From assembly GCA_963966185.1 (NCBI GenBank), contig CAWZYM010000289.1, forward strand, positions 18,501 to 82,500: DNA of 64,000 nucleotides, in the 5' to 3' direction. Source of the stretch: Rhabditoides inermis. Taxonomy: Eukaryota > Nematoda > Chromadorea > Rhabditida > Rhabditidae. Positions within the stretch are counted from its first letter, which is position 1. Every line of letters starts with the position of its first letter. The notes under the pieces were generated by a model. That model did no database searches. It saw only the letters and a list, made by a program, of their open reading frames with translations, and had not been told where the DNA came from. A program made the translations under genes and the position numbers. Shown piece by piece: positions 1-13,185 of the stretch.

Positions 1-36
<36 letters not shown>

Positions 37-57
37 AGAGAAAGAGAGGGAGAGATA
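1..57. repeat. (GA)n microsatellite at window edge
   Basis: The window opens in an almost pure GA tract. It lies just upstream of the first coding exon seen (acceptor near position 76), so it is probably intronic sequence of the F-box-like gene. Similar purine or pyrimidine tracts recur in many introns of this window. Confidence 0.9.
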
Positions 58-76
58 GATGATGGTCCTTCCAGGC

Positions 77-863
77 TGTCGCTGGACATCTTGTCCAACA
101 TGGTCCCCTTTCTCACAATCCGCCAGAGGAATCAGCTGATGTTGCTGTGCTCCGATTACGCCTATGTGATGCAGCGCTGGCACGACGTCAGGAAGCTGGA
201 GGTATACGATAACACGGTACGAATTACGGTACTTCAGATTCGGGTTACTGTATTTGCGGAGTATGGTACGTTTTCGCATGACTGAACAATTGCTCTACGA
301 TAAGATTGCGGTACTATGGATTTGTGTTACTGTAGGTGGAGCTCACGTCGTTCTCGAAAGCGATGGTGTACGCCTGCTGGGACTTTGCGCCCTCGCCGCT
401 ATTAATAATAATAATAATAAGTTTATCGCATGTATGTTTGATAGAGTATGCAAGAAATTGCGGATAGACACTGGCGAAATATGTGATAATACGATTGTGT
501 GACAAAATTAAAAATGGTAAAACTAAAACAAAATGAGGTACTACTGCGCCTTGTTCAAGGGTACTGGCAGAGTGATGGTCACATATAATACACGTTGAAA
601 TTGAAAGAGACACAAGAAGTGCAGGTGAGACGACGTGCGAGAGACGCCCTGACTCTCCAGTCATGATGCACGAATCCGAGACGACGGGATCCGAGACGAC
701 GGCCGAGGATATTCTTCCTACCGAGGATGGTGTGCCTGAGGTACGGTAGGTGGATTAGGATTATGATAGGGTGCGGATACGGTAGTCTACTGTATCCTTC
801 AGAGAGCTGCACCTAGTGTCGCCGCAACTGCGAGTGCACTCGGAGCATTTGAAGGTGGAGAGA

Positions 864-905
<42 letters not shown>

Positions 906-2035
906 CTCGCAGGGTCTGCGCAACGTGGAGTCGCTCTTCCTCTACAACCTCTTCTTCTCCGATGACTGCGACTTCATCGACGGAGACGTGTTGAAGACGC
1001 TACTCGCACTGCCCCGTCTGAAGAACCTGCAGGTGCGGTAGATTGGAGTCCTGTAGTTTGAAATGATTACGGTTTGTGTTTATAGATCAAGAAGCTGCAC
1101 TTCGAACCGTCGGAGAGGAGGAGGTGCGGGGAGCTGCGAGGCTGGCACCTGGAGGAGATGAACAGGGGACTGGAGAGGCTGTCTATCAAGGGAGTGAAGG
1201 TGAGAGGGAGAGGGCGAAAGAGAGGGAGAGGGAGAGAGAGGGGTCGTTTTCAGGTGTCCCCTTGCCTTGTCGAGTCCCTCTGCCGCCGCCTTCCCTCCCT
1301 CCGAGAGCTGTCCCTCGAATCCGTCGACGGCATCACCGACTACCACGCATTCCTTCACCTCGTCAGCCACAGCACCAGCATCCAGGTACGATTATCGATT
1401 GATTATCGATTGATTGAGCTCAGACTCTCGACATCCCGCACGATATGTGCACGGCGGAGACGGTGTTCTTCTCACAGGTACGGTAGCCACAAAAAAAAAC
1501 AGAATTGTATTTGACTCTGTCTGGCCTCACTCAGCGTCAGACGTCTGTAACATTCGAAAAAAAGATACCAAAATGTCATATGTTCTCACTCAGACCAAAG
1601 TAGAGAGAACCGACAAAACCCTTTGTGAGTGACTGTTTGCAGGGCGGTGTGCTGCCCTGCCATCTGCCTCCCATACACACTGTCCGCATACAGGGGGTGA
1701 ATGTCAGACAGCAGATGCACTTCTTCATCCGACACCTGCCCCCGACAACCACCACACTCATCGTCGACGAGAGCAAGATGTACGGTAGATACAGTATCCA
1801 AGGATCTACAGTGCACATCTTACAGTACCCCTTGCAGCTTTGTGTCGCGCACGGCGTGGATGGAGATGTTGTGCGCGTTGCCGTCGGAGCGCCGTCCGCT
1901 CACTGTGGTCATTCCTCGCTTCCTGTGCGATCGACCCGACCATCCAGTACACAAGGTTGTGGCTGAACCCACCGTCTTTCAACACTCGTCCATCGAGGAC
2001 GCACTAGAAGCATTCAAACTCGCCCAGAACGTGTG
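77..2035 (+). CDS. F-box / leucine-rich-repeat-like protein, 3' part (5' end outside window)
   Basis: This is a multi-exon plus-strand gene that enters from the left. The first visible exon (about 77-201) encodes RLSLDILSNMVPFLTIRQR and a following segment with a Trp and scattered hydrophobics, which resembles an F-box (L-x-x-D-I-L, then helices). Later exons begin after CAG or TAG acceptors near 336, 797, 912, 1086, 1254 and 1645. They carry repeated Leu-rich segments such as GLRNVESLFLYNLFF and LRELSLESVDGI, as expected for an LRR-like arc. The last exon ends with a TGA at about 2035, and AATAAA follows at 2082. F-box/LRR proteins usually act as SCF ubiquitin-ligase adaptors; that role is inferred from the fold. 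Middle exon borders are uncertain and the start codon is not in view. Confidence 0.5.
868..902. repeat. (GA)n tract inside an intron
   Basis: A GA-rich purine run fills the 3' part of an intron of the F-box-like gene, just before the acceptor near 911. It belongs to the intronic GA/CT tracts seen across the window. Confidence 0.8.
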
Positions 2036-2082
2036 ACTTTTTATTCGGGTACTAGGAACGTTGTACAGATGTGTATATATTT

Positions 2083-2805
2083 AATAAAGAAATGTTCAAT
2101 GCATGTTGCAACGTGTTACTATTTTCGGGTGGCTAGCGCGCGAAAACGCGCCGCGTTTGAATTGCCTGATTTTCAGGCGGAATGCGAGAGTGCGCGGAGG
2201 GCGCAGGCAGTGAGAGCAGACGAGAGAGTGCAGCGTCTGCGCGTCTGGCTCGCTCAGCTCAACTGAAAGAGGGTCGATTCGGCCCACTTCTTCAGGCTAC
2301 ACACAAATCGGGCGATTTCGCTGAATTTGGAAGCTTCATCGCACCTGCCCCGTCGCGTCGAATCGCATCCATTCCCACGTATCAATGTCCCCGCCCCCCC
2401 CCCCCATTCTATTCGACTATTCAACGTCATTTCACCGCCAGTGTAACATTCACAGAGTTTGTTCACACACACGGGTAGATCATTTGCACACAGCTCTCGT
2501 GGGTGCGGCGGTAGTGGTGTGGTGTGTTTGTTGTATCTTTCTTTCTTTGCTGCGATTCGTTTCCCACCATCCGTTTTGAGACCCGCGGTCGATTGATTTT
2601 CGTGTCGAACCCGCGTGTTCTCGCAGTTTGAGATCTCTCGCTGTTCGTCGGATAGAATCGTGTTGTGATAGGCTGATAGTGTGTAATAATCAGGCGCGGT
2701 CCGTCTTTGGCATAAATGTTGCGTGTTGCCTGCCGTTATCGCTGACTCGTTATTCTTTGAATCCCGCACTCTCTTATCAGTCTATTCCTTTTCAGATGTC
2801 ACACG
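2083..2805. other. Intergenic region between F-box-like and DNAJC14-like genes
   Basis: No supported coding exon. A GC-rich patch at about 2130-2250 is rich in GCGCG and GAGAG words. A run of C's lies at about 2394-2405. The downstream part is AT-richer and should hold the promoter and 5' UTR of the next gene, but no specific promoter motif can be called. Confidence 0.5.
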
Positions 2806-5800
2806 ATGGCTAGTTTCGCAGCGTCTATCGAGGATCCCGAGAAGCACTTTCTCGGCGATCTCCTCAGCGGCGACGACGACGTCTTCGCGCCCGCCTCACC
2901 CCGGCGAGGTACGCGCTTTGTTTACTTGTTTCTGTTTACTACTTCCGGTCACATGTTTCGAATTTCAGATGCGACGTTGCCGAGTGCCGCGCCGCTAGCG
3001 CCACCGGGACCCCTTGGCCCATCCGTCAACTCTGCCTTTTGGCCCGAACCGCCACCACCATACACGTGAGTTCATGCTTATCAACGTTTCTTGTCTTCTT
3101 TAGAGTCATCCACATTTGCATAATGTTTTGTAGTCCGTCTCTGCACGAGTCCCCGTCGTGGCCGTACGAGGTGCACCACCACCACCACGACGTCTCTGAC
3201 GCGCCTCCCCCCGGGTTCGCGGAGCGCCGCGTTCCCCCCGACCGCTCCCGCCACCGCACCGAACCCGCCTACGCCCCCTTCAACGAGGTGCGCGTGTCCA
3301 TATTTGGAATGGTTTCCTTTTTCTCACTCTCGATTATTTTGGTTTGCTGAATCGCTGTGTTGTTGCTTGTTGTTGTGCGGCGACGTCTGAGTGTGCTGTG
3401 ACTCACGCGTGACATTTGCGCGCAAAAGGGCGAACAAGCATGAAGGAAGGGAAAGGGAGCCGCCCGCGCAACAAAGAATGCACTTTGCATGGGAGAGAGC
3501 GCGGGAAACGCCGCGACCACAAAAGATGGACTGTCTGCGCACCTGCTGTCTGGGAGCACAGTGGGAACCGGGAAGCGACGAGCAGAGAGAGAGAGAGAGA
3601 GAATGCTTGCAAACGCGGTTGCGGACTGTAATTAGCGTGGCGCTGACGTTCGCAGAATGAGGGGCTAATTGCAGCATCAGCCCGGATTGCGCCTTCATTA
3701 CGCGGCCAGAGGTTACAAATTAGGGTTATTCATACAAAACTATTGTGATTTTACTGTAACCAAAGAGAAAATCAAAGCAAATAAATTATCCGGAATCGTA
3801 AAATCACACACCTAAATTTATGTTGCCGGAGAAAAAAACTAAACAACAACATCGATTCGATTACCAGTTGCCCTGTCTAGGTGCACGTCTCTTCGGAGGG
3901 CGAGCCGCACAACTTCGTCCTGCCCCTTCCCTCCCCCGGCAGGGAGAGGGAGCGGGCGGCTGCGGCGGCCGCCAGCCAGCAATGGGACGACGTACTCAGA
4001 GGGGCCGAGCCATTCTTCCCACAGATCAACACCAGGACGGTCGGTGCGGGGAAGTATTCGTATTTTCGGGAGTCAGTTGTGTCTACTGAAGCTCATTGAC
4101 AATTGTTGGAGAGAGTATGTGTTTTCGGCATAGCCAGGTCGGATTGAACCTCCATGTTGGTTGTGGTGTAGTGTGAAACGTATACCGGGACGGTTGGTGG
4201 TTTTTTCAGATATCGGGGTTGTTCGCATGCGAATTGCAACTTATGGTGTAATGTAGTATGCAACATATTTTTTTTTGGTTTTATCATTACACCAAGTCAG
4301 AAGTGGTCATGTAATCGTATACCGTATTGGGGAATTGTTTATCGAGAATAATATTGTTTATGTGGAAACGGTCACTACATTGATGTGTGAACAATCCACT
4401 GTGTTCAGTATAGCTAGTGAAACATATTTATTGTATAACTGATTGATATTGGTGGCGAATTGGTGGGGAAAAATACACTGTCTTTGAAACTGCTAGAGAA
4501 ACATACTTGTTATTGTATGGTGTGACTTCGTGACATACATGCATACATGGTGACATATGTACATAGTACATACAACAAACTACTTGTTGTGACTGGACGA
4601 GGACTAGTGCAACATACTTCTATCGCTAGTGCAACATACTTCTCGTCGTGATTGACCAACTGGAGGTTGCCTGGTTTTCAGGCTCAGCCGCGCAACCTGC
4701 AGGTGCACCACCACCACCACACGCACACGCACAACGTCGTCAACAACCACCACCACCACATTCGACTGCCCCTCCCTGCGGGCATGGCTGGACACGCGCC
4801 ATACCAGCTACAGCACGGGTACGTGGGGCAAGGCGTTTACTTTTCATTCAAATGTGTTTGAAACTTATTGGTTGTGTTTCGTGCGAGTAGTTGCAAGTCG
4901 TTCCAAGTCAGGTATTATGGATAGGTTTCGTTCACACGTTACTTTGCTGTGTGAAACGTGTATTTTCCAACTCTCTATTCAGCTACGCGGACCACGTTGA
5001 CCACGACGGCGGTGGTGACGGGATGGGGGTGGTGAGTGTGGGTGGCGGCGGCGGCGGCCGGGCGGTGCAGCGTCCCGCGAGTGGAGGAGGAGGGGAGCCG
5101 CCTTCGCGCCGCCCGCCTCAGCACAGGCACATTGAGATACACCACCACGAACCGCTCTCTGCTCCGCCCATGACCAACAAGCTGCCCTTCAGGTGGGTTC
5201 CATGTTCTTATGTTGCATGATTTTGGACTGTTAGAGGGAATTATCTGTTGATGATCATGATGTCCAACTCAAATTGATGAAACAGATGATCAGAAGAGAA
5301 TAGTTGAGTAGGTGTAACGTATATGTTCCATGATTAAAAAAATATATATCATGCATGATTTGAATGTGTGGGAAGACTAGCAGTGTGTATTTATATCTGG
5401 AAGTATCGTATATTTATATTTATAATGATTGCTCGTTGCAGCTACCGCGACGTGGCGAACCGGGGCGCGGGGTCGGTGGGCGCGGCGATGCTGCACAAGG
5501 GAGTGCCTGGTGGGTGGTGGATGGGTTTGAGTCGGGAAGTCGGTTATGCAAGATTAATGCGTCATTGAATGTGTGGTACTCGATATTATACTGAAACGGA
5601 TTTGTTGTATTTTCTTTACGTTGAGTTTTTTTGTTATCCGTCCACGGTTGCTGATTCGGAATTAATTTGATTTGGAGCATCGGATAGATGTTATATTCCT
5701 GAAGCATATTTATTATTGTATTGCAGGCGCGGCATCGTCGGCGTCCCAGTCGTCGACCCGTTCAGGAGGGAGTGTGGGAGGAGGAGGAGGGGTGGAGAAG

Positions 5801-8800
5801 GCGGACTCGAAGGAGCAGCTGGATGGAGGAGGAGGAGGAGACGAGTGGAGGAAGAAGACGAGTGAGTGCGGGGGAGGAGGGGTGTGGTTATTGTGTTGTT
5901 CTGTTATTGTTATGTTGATTTGCCACTTGAGAAGATTTGTGATTTGTATGTTTCACGCGTAGAAGAGAGCTAGGCGTTGTCATTTCGGGTAATGTATGAT
6001 CTGATGCGTTGTTAGCTTATAAGAAAGTTAAAAATGTTCGCTATGCATCTGGAGATGCATGGATAAATGATATTGAGATTTGTATGTTTCAGGTGTTGTG
6101 TATTGCGTAGTATGATTATTAAAGTTAATTTCTTATCTTTATCGGATATAGGATTCCTTTCCAGAATCGAAGTCTGTGTCGGTGGCCGACGCGGCTGTCT
6201 ACCACCACGTCCAGCACCAACCACCCAACGACTTCCAGAAGATTCAGAGGAAGAAGGTACGCCAGTATTGATTGATTATCGATTTTTGTGTCATCTCTAT
6301 GCTTAGAGTGAATGCGAAGACGAAGAGACGTTGAAAGAAGCGGTAACGACTACGTTTTTAGTCGTAATTTCTATTGTTTCAGTCTGTCTCTCAGCTGCCG
6401 GTGTCGCAACTCCCGCCCGCACCCGTCAAGAAGGAGAAGAGTGGAGGAGGAGGAGGAGGAGGAGGGGCTGTGAAGATGCCTGCTCCGTCGGAGGTGACTG
6501 TGGAGAGTCGCTTCGACGTCCTCCAGAAGCTCGCCGCCGCCCGCCCCACTGCCAGGAGCGACAAGAAGACTGGACGTGAGTATGGGGGATTGGGAGCTTT
6601 TTTATATATGCCATTGTGCTTGAAAATAGGAAGTTTGTTTCGGAAAGGGTGTGAAACATATATTATCGCTCATATACAATAATCTCATTAGTTTTAGAAC
6701 TTGGATGTAATGTGAGTGAAACGCTATTTCATTATCAGTTGGAATTCTGTAATTGTTTGGAAAGTGGTGTGAAACAAATCCTTGCAGATGTGTCCCGCGC
6801 GGCCGCGATCCCAGTGGCTGTGTCTCGCTCGTCGTCGGTGGCAGACGAGGAGAGTGGGAGTGGGCGGATGGAGGAGAGGGCACTCGGGGGAGGGGCCGAC
6901 AAGAGACGCTCGTCCAAGTCGAAGCGGTCCAAGAAGGAGACCGAGAAGGAGATGCTCCAGAAGAAGCCTGCTGGGAAGAATGGAGGAGGAGGCAGGAAGA
7001 AGGGATCGACCGTGTGGGACTGGGCCGGTGAGTGTGGGGGTGGGTATGTTTCAATGCTTTAATTTGTAATTTGCGTTGGCATAGCTTTTGATTGTACGTT
7101 TAACTGGTGTATTATGTTTTGAGCAAGTTGATTTGTTGTAATTGAGTCATAGTTTCAACTCTAGTTTCAACTCAACTCATAGTTTCAACTCTTTCATATG
7201 TTAGTAATTCTCTTTGCAGTCATGGTCACTTCGTATATGGATGTAACAATTTGCGGGATGTTCTATGTTTCACTGCTGCATTATGTCTTGAGCAAGTTGA
7301 TTAGCTTTAATTGGCTTGGAATTTAAAATTCATTTACCTATATATATCAGTTAGGGTTGGAGTGGGAATCATCAATCAACTTGAAATCGGTAACGGTAAT
7401 CAGTTTGATCAACAACATGGTTTCAGTGTTGGCCGTGTCGTGGGTGTGTCTGTGTGTGGAGCGGGGCGCTCGCTGGCTCGCCGTCCTCTGCATGGATGTA
7501 TGGGCACACGCTTCGGCACTATGCCTCTATGGGTGAGTCGACGTCATGTTGAGATTGGTTGTGATTTATGTTTTTAACGGAATGTGTGTGGGTACAGTAT
7601 GCAGTGGTGTTGGGTTTGGGTTTGGGTTTACGAATTCACAAATCCACCTGTTGCTGGATTTTACGGAGATGTGGGATGTTGTGGGTGTGAAACGTATGAT
7701 TTACTGAGATGAGTGGTGTAATCTGTTCACTGTTTGTCTGTTTGTGATGAAAGTAACTGAAGTGAGAAATGAAAGTGAAATGTGATGGGATGCTTTCGGT
7801 GCATTGCTGCTTTTTTGGACGATTCCAGTATAAGTTGAGGGCTTATATTATCGGTGTGTATGTATCATTTATGTGTTTACTTCACATCCATCATCTTCCC
7901 TTGCCCCCGAGTGGTCGGTCCCCCCAGTTTATTTTCCCCGTCGAACCCGCCAAGCCCGGTCTACGTGGACAATTGCTGGATCAACGGTACCCGCCACATG
8001 TTCGCTGTTGGCTTTGGAATTTGAGGAATCCTCGGAGCACGGAGTTGAACCCGCCGAGTACACTTTCTACAATGGCTGTCGCAACGTCAACCCAAGCGTG
8101 AGACCAAGCACACCACCCCTCCTTCACATCGGATCCCGACAAAAAGGAACCACCGACAGATACTTCACGCAGAAACCCTTTGTGTTTCATCTCCGTTGTT
8201 GTATTCTTGATATCGGCAGTAAATCCATTCAATTCACATCAATAGTGTTAAAGAATGTTTTAGAATGGTACTGGAACTAACTGTAACTTAGTGTAACAAC
8301 AACCCAGAAAATATCGCTTCTTTTGAGGATATCATTGTATGTGTTGTGCCGTTGTGCGTGAAAAGTGGAACGTATTTACTGTGACAGTGACACGGCGTTG
8401 CGGCGCCCGCGCGCCTCACACGCCGATTGAGTGCGGCTCTGGCGCGCCTCTCAGACGCCCCGCGTGAGAGCTGCGCGAGAGCGGCGCAGTGGACGCTCGT
8501 AAGGCGCGCGAGAGAGGCACATGCGAGAGAGTGCTTGATGAAGCTCGTTCATTCAAATCGCTCGCTAAATTCATCTTTTGCGTCTTTCTTTTTATGTTAC
8601 ATTAGACAAACAACATAAGAGACCGTTTATTATTTATTTGGTTGACAAATAATAACGACAATGTCAAGCGTAATTGCGACAATTGATTTATTGCGATGAT
8701 TGATCAATGAACAACAACAAGTGATTGCCGCCATCGGCCTACAGATTGCATGCGACAAAGGGCGCCTTGGCGGGAGTGTGCACCCTGCAGACAATCTTGC

Positions 8801-11800
8801 CTCCGGCCTCGGCCATAGGACGCGGCCCCACGTACCGCCAGCAAGACCCTGCCGAGAACGCACCGTCTTACTTCATAGGCGACTGAAAAGAAAACAACAT
8901 CATCAACACAATAGCAATAGACACGTACTGTCTATGCAATGGTGACAGCAGTGGAATAGACTCCGGCAGCGAGAAGGTTACCGTCGCGACCAAGGCACGA
9001 CGAGAGCACGTTTGCCAGGTTCGCCACCACCGTCTGAAAACAACAAACGTTTACAAGCATTGCGTCAGTCGACGTAGACACTCACCGTGATGATCCTTCT
9101 GTTGTTGACGTTCCAGAAGGACACGGATCCCTTCGAGTCACCTCTGACCAACATAACAGACAGCAACAGGGAGACGAACAGCACCGACCACACCAGCATG
9201 GGAAGACGGCGCGCCGTGCGAGGCACCTCAAATATTTTGTGAACATTTTACGCACCTGAAAAGTATTGTGAACAACTACTAAATACTTAGTTTCATGCTT
9301 CATTTCAAAAAAAAACAATAGAAAAACTTACTTGTGGTTCACCTCCATGTCCTTTCAGATGAACACATTGCCCATCGCTCCTATCGCGATCTGAAAACGA
9401 GAATCAGACCTTTAAAAATTCGAAATATATTGTTTTGTCGCATTCTCACACGTGTAGTGGCCATCTCCTTTCCCACTCACCACTGCATCGTGTGCAACGA
9501 CAGAGAAGAGTCGGAGGTCGACTCCGTAAGATAGCGAGTCCTTGACGAGTCCGTCGGCCACATCGAGGCGAAACAGACACGCCGGATCGGAGCCGACCGG
9601 ATCGGAGTCGCGCACATCTGCCGAGAGCTAAGATATCAGCATATTCTTATAATACAATAAGAAAGTAATCCGGAACACGGAACACACGGAACACGCGGAA
9701 CACGATACACGATTTTCCCTCATTTTCCCAAAACAAAACTGTGAGCCCAAAAGATATAATAATGTCTACTTCTAAACAAGATAATACAAAAAACAGATCA
9801 GTGAAAAAATAGACGGATATAAATGGGAAATAACCATAACTACAGCCAGACGCAGCCGAATGTTCGAGATGAACGAACACTGCGCCTGCACGTACCATAA
9901 CAACAACAGATCAGTGAACAACTAACAAGCAATTTCATCACGGATCATTCACGAATTTCATTACGGAATATAAAATTACGCAATACGTCGAAGATCAGAG
10001 CGGCGCCGTGCGTGCAACGGTGACTCGGGGTGCGGTTAGAGAGAGTCAGACAACGAGAGGTGAAGACATGCAGAGTAAGAGGATACAGTGATCGCCAAAC
10101 TTCGAACAAAAGAACAATTGATAATAGATCTGATCATATTATTATTATTACTTTCATATTGATATTATCAGATCTTATCTCATATTCTGTATGACAGTAA
10201 TAAATAAGGTAACGTTCACAGAAAACAGTTCACAGAAACAGGAAACAGTTCATCACAGAAACATGATGATGTATATATCGAAATATCTCATTCATTAAAC
10301 GAATTACTATGAAATATGTACAAGTCATTTTATCCGAGACAAACGGATTTCACTGCGCCGCTCTCGCGCATCTCTCACGCGTGCGCTCGAGAGATGCGCG
10401 AGAGACGCACACTCCTTTTCACTGCCAGCCACCGGGCAGCCGCGCGCGAGAAGTGCGCGAGAGCCGCGCCCAAGCTGCCCCAGAGCGGCAAACGCTTCTA
10501 AACCGCGCGAGAGACGCGCAGGCGCGGCAACGCCGTGTCTGTGGAGGGTTGATATTCTACAGCTGAAGGAACTACCGTGGGAATTGTTTTTTTTTGAAAC
10601 CAAAATTCCCATGAGTTGATGTTGAAACATAACATATCACACGTATGAACGATATTCGATCTCCCTCCCTTTCAGCACCCGCCTGCTGGTGGTGGGCTCG
10701 TGGCAGCAGGCTCGCCTTGCCTGGCTCGCCACACTCGCCGCCCTCGCTATGTGGATGAACAGGGCAAGGGAGGCCACCGACTGGAGGTACGGGGGGGGGA
10801 GGGGGTTGGACGGCTATCTAGTGGGTTGACTATGAAGAGTGGTAGAGTGGTTATTATTGAACCAGATTGTGTACTGTTAGATGAATCAGGAAGTGGCAGC
10901 TGTCAGTCTAATATGAGAGACGAGGTGCGGTTGAACCAATGTGTGCATTGCAGGTCCCTGCTGGACGGTTCGGTTGAGGGGGATGAGATGGAGGAGTGCG
11001 AGTGGGGCTGCGACGAGAACATCGACCTGCCCACTGATGGTGAGGGGGAGAGCGAGAGAGGGAAGAGGGTGGTTGATGGACAAAAAAGTGCTCCAATTAC
11101 TTCTTATCTGACGCCGCTGGTCTTATAATTTAGTGTGTTGCGTATTTGAGATGGGCAAATAACGTAGTTTATGCGAACAGCTATTTATGATCATCCGTTG
11201 CAGATCTCCAGATCGCATTAATGTCGTTTTTTTAGAGTGTTGTTTATTTATCATGAGCGAATCTCCCCCTTGCAGCCTCGACGGTGGTGTCCCGTCTGCT
11301 GTCTGTGCCCCTGGGTGCGGATGCGTACTGTGTGCTTGGAGTGCGCGCAGACTGCGCCGAAGCAGACATCAAGCGACACTACAAGAGGCTATCACAGCTA
11401 GTGCACCCGGATAAGGTGAGCGAGGGGAGGGGAGCTTTGAGTTGGTTATCTATGATCAGATCTAGAACTCTACGACCATTGTTTGTGAAATTGCGAGATG
11501 TGTTATGGGGAGATGGTGAAACGTATTTGCAATGTATGAGTGGTGTACTGATTTTTATATGTACTGACTGGAGTATTGTTGAAGTCATGTGTAGATTAAT
11601 TGTGCAACAATGAAACAAATTCTTGATGTTTTTTGCAGAGATTGTCAGCAGTACATTGACAGCGAGATGCAACACTCGTGATGTGGCACACATGAAACAT
11701 ACTACTAACAGAACCTTCCAATATCTTTCCCCAATTCAGTTCCTGGTGGAGTACGCGGAGGAGGCGTGCGCTGTGCTGGCCAGGGCACACGAACTGGTGG

Positions 11801-13185
11801 GCGAGCCGGCGGCCAGGGCAGGCTACAACCTCACACAGCTACACAAGAACAAGGGGGTGAGTGCGGGGGGGGGGAGAGAGAGAGAGGGGGGGGGGGTAGT
11901 GTCTGATTAGTGTGTAGGAGAGGGTCACATGCAGACAGACACAGACAGAAGAAATGTAGAATGGCTGAATACATGCATGTTCGAGAAGAGTTGGTAAAAA
12001 TAGAGTGAGAGAAGGAAAAAGGGTAGAGTTGGCGGTGTCTGAGCGTGTCGGTTCAGCACCTGCTCCTTCTGGAGTGTCAGGAGGAGCTTCGTCTGCGGTG
12101 GGAGGAGGCTCGGGGGACTATGCAGTGCGACTGCGGCAGCCGCCACTCGAGGAGGCCCGTCCCGGGCATGAAGCAGCACGAGGCCAGGTCAGTGGCAGGG
12201 GGAGTGGGCGAGATTGAAGGGATCTGTGAGTATATGTTACGTGTAGGCATTGTTTTGAGGTACACTGGGTATTGACAATTCTTGTGACCGTCGTCTTGAA
12301 GTTGTAATTCACCATCATTTGTGTGCTTCACAGAAACTTTATTATGAATCGTGGATGTTTCGTGCACTTTTTTTGTTTGTTTGGAGAACTCAAATCGTAC
12401 AATCGTTCTGCATGCGATACGTTTCGTGTGTAGCATAGATAATCGGCTTTCTTCACTGTTATTTTATATTCTCTTTTCGGTCTTCATATTGATATTGATC
12501 ATTGATATGTGATTTCAAATAGTTCACAAAAATAACTGCATGTTTTTGGTATGTTTCTCGAAAGTTCCATTATGGTTCGTGCGTGTCCAATATAATCGTA
12601 TTATCGTATTTCATTTCCAAATTGAAGTGGATATCGTTTGAAGAGTGACATTGCGAGTGTGTTGCAGGTGGTGCGAGCGCTGCGAGACGCGTCATCCCGC
12701 CAAGCAGAACGACATCTGGGCGGAGACGAGGCTGTGCGGACTCGTCTGGTGCTACTACACGTGCATCGACGGGGTCGTATACGACATTACCCATTGGGCC
12801 ACGTGCGAGGTACGGGAGGGGGGAAGAGGTTTAGAGAATAAGGTAATGGTGAGAGAGGAGAGGCGCAGGAGGATGGGCGAAGGTAGTAGGACATTGCTCG
12901 ATCATTGCATGTAGATGATTGACATATGATTTGTATTGCAGAGCAACCACCTTCGGAACGCGCGCGCCAATGCCCACTCTGTGCAGTACCGCCTGCTCTC
13001 CTCGTCCCCTCTCATGCACGACGAGGGAGACATGATGGGTGAGTATCGATCGATATGGATTGGATACGGTTATTGATTGATTGATTTCAGCCCGCGCCGC
13101 GCACTCTCAGATGTCGTTGCGTGCACCGATGGATGAGGACAAGGCTCGTCGGATGGCGAACCGTCGACAGAGGAAGATGCGCTAG
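2806..13185 (+). CDS. DNAJC14-like J-domain co-chaperone with Jiv90 domain
   Basis: About twenty short exons join into one gene. It starts at the ATG at 2806 ([20 protein letters not shown]). The N-terminal half is low complexity: His-rich exons near 3175 and 4700, Gly/Glu-rich exons near 5760 and 6440, and a Lys-rich exon at 6787-7027. Hydrophobic exons at 7428-7532 and 10676-10781 look like membrane segments. The J domain is in the exon at about 11275-11415 (ADAYCVLGV ... LVHPDK) with HPD at 11404-11412, and continues at 11741. The exon at about 12667-12810 has CERC, H-P-A-K-x-N-D-I-W-A-E and [11 protein letters not shown], the pattern of the DNAJC14 Jiv90 zinc domain. It ends TAG at 13183-13185. 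In other animals DNAJC14 is an ER-membrane Hsp70 co-chaperone; the same role here is inferred. A large intron (7533-10675) hosts a separate element. Confidence 0.8.
8389..10539. mobile_element. Candidate non-autonomous TIR element carrying a host-gene fragment
   Basis: The left end begins GACACGGCGTTGCGGCGCC. The reverse complement of the right end begins GACACGGCGTTGCCGCGCC, and the match continues imperfectly for about 36 bp. Sub-terminal GC-rich blocks also pair in inverted orientation, for example GCGTGAGAG followed by TGCGCGAGAGCGGCGCAGTG on the left and its near-complement around 10355-10400. Total length is about 2.15 kb. No transposase frame is visible. Inside lie decayed minus-strand exons resembling UTP4. 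I could not define a convincing target-site duplication, so calling it a transposon rests on the terminal inverted repeat alone. Confidence 0.5.
8750..9612 (-). pseudogene. UTP4/cirhin-like WD-repeat fragment, decayed
   Basis: Minus-strand exon-like blocks lie at about 9612-9468 ([14 protein letters not shown]), 9394-9362 ([11 protein letters not shown] then TGA), 9225-9084 ([19 protein letters not shown] followed by a good GTGAGT donor) and 9038-8942 ([18 protein letters not shown]). A last block near 8861-8756 contains [17 protein letters not shown]. Order and motifs match the central WD repeats of UTP4 (cirhin), a small-subunit processome protein: a D-S-x-G-x-V-x-F-W strand, then an A-N-x-V element. 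The internal TGA and the lack of N- and C-terminal parts argue for a captured or decayed copy. Because intron-like gaps remain, it is not a processed pseudogene. The similarity is from memory of the family and needs a database search. Confidence 0.45.

Larger units (their letters stand above)
7533..10675. other. 3.1 kb intron of the DNAJC14-like gene
   Basis: This intron is far longer than its neighbours. Its first part (7533-8388) has no convincing exon, although a plus-strand open stretch at about 7900-8100 has fairly high coding-like GC. The remainder is the inverted-repeat-bounded element at 8389-10539 with UTP4-like minus-strand exons. Flanking exons on both sides are in a consistent order for DNAJC14 (membrane segments, then J domain), so the gap is an intron rather than a gene boundary. 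Confidence 0.6.

Noticed and set aside
7873..8280. 135-codon plus-strand frame in the DNAJC14-like intron
   Set aside because: Coding-like composition near 7900-8100, but no recognisable domain, and the competing frames on both strands look equally plausible; not enough to call an exon.
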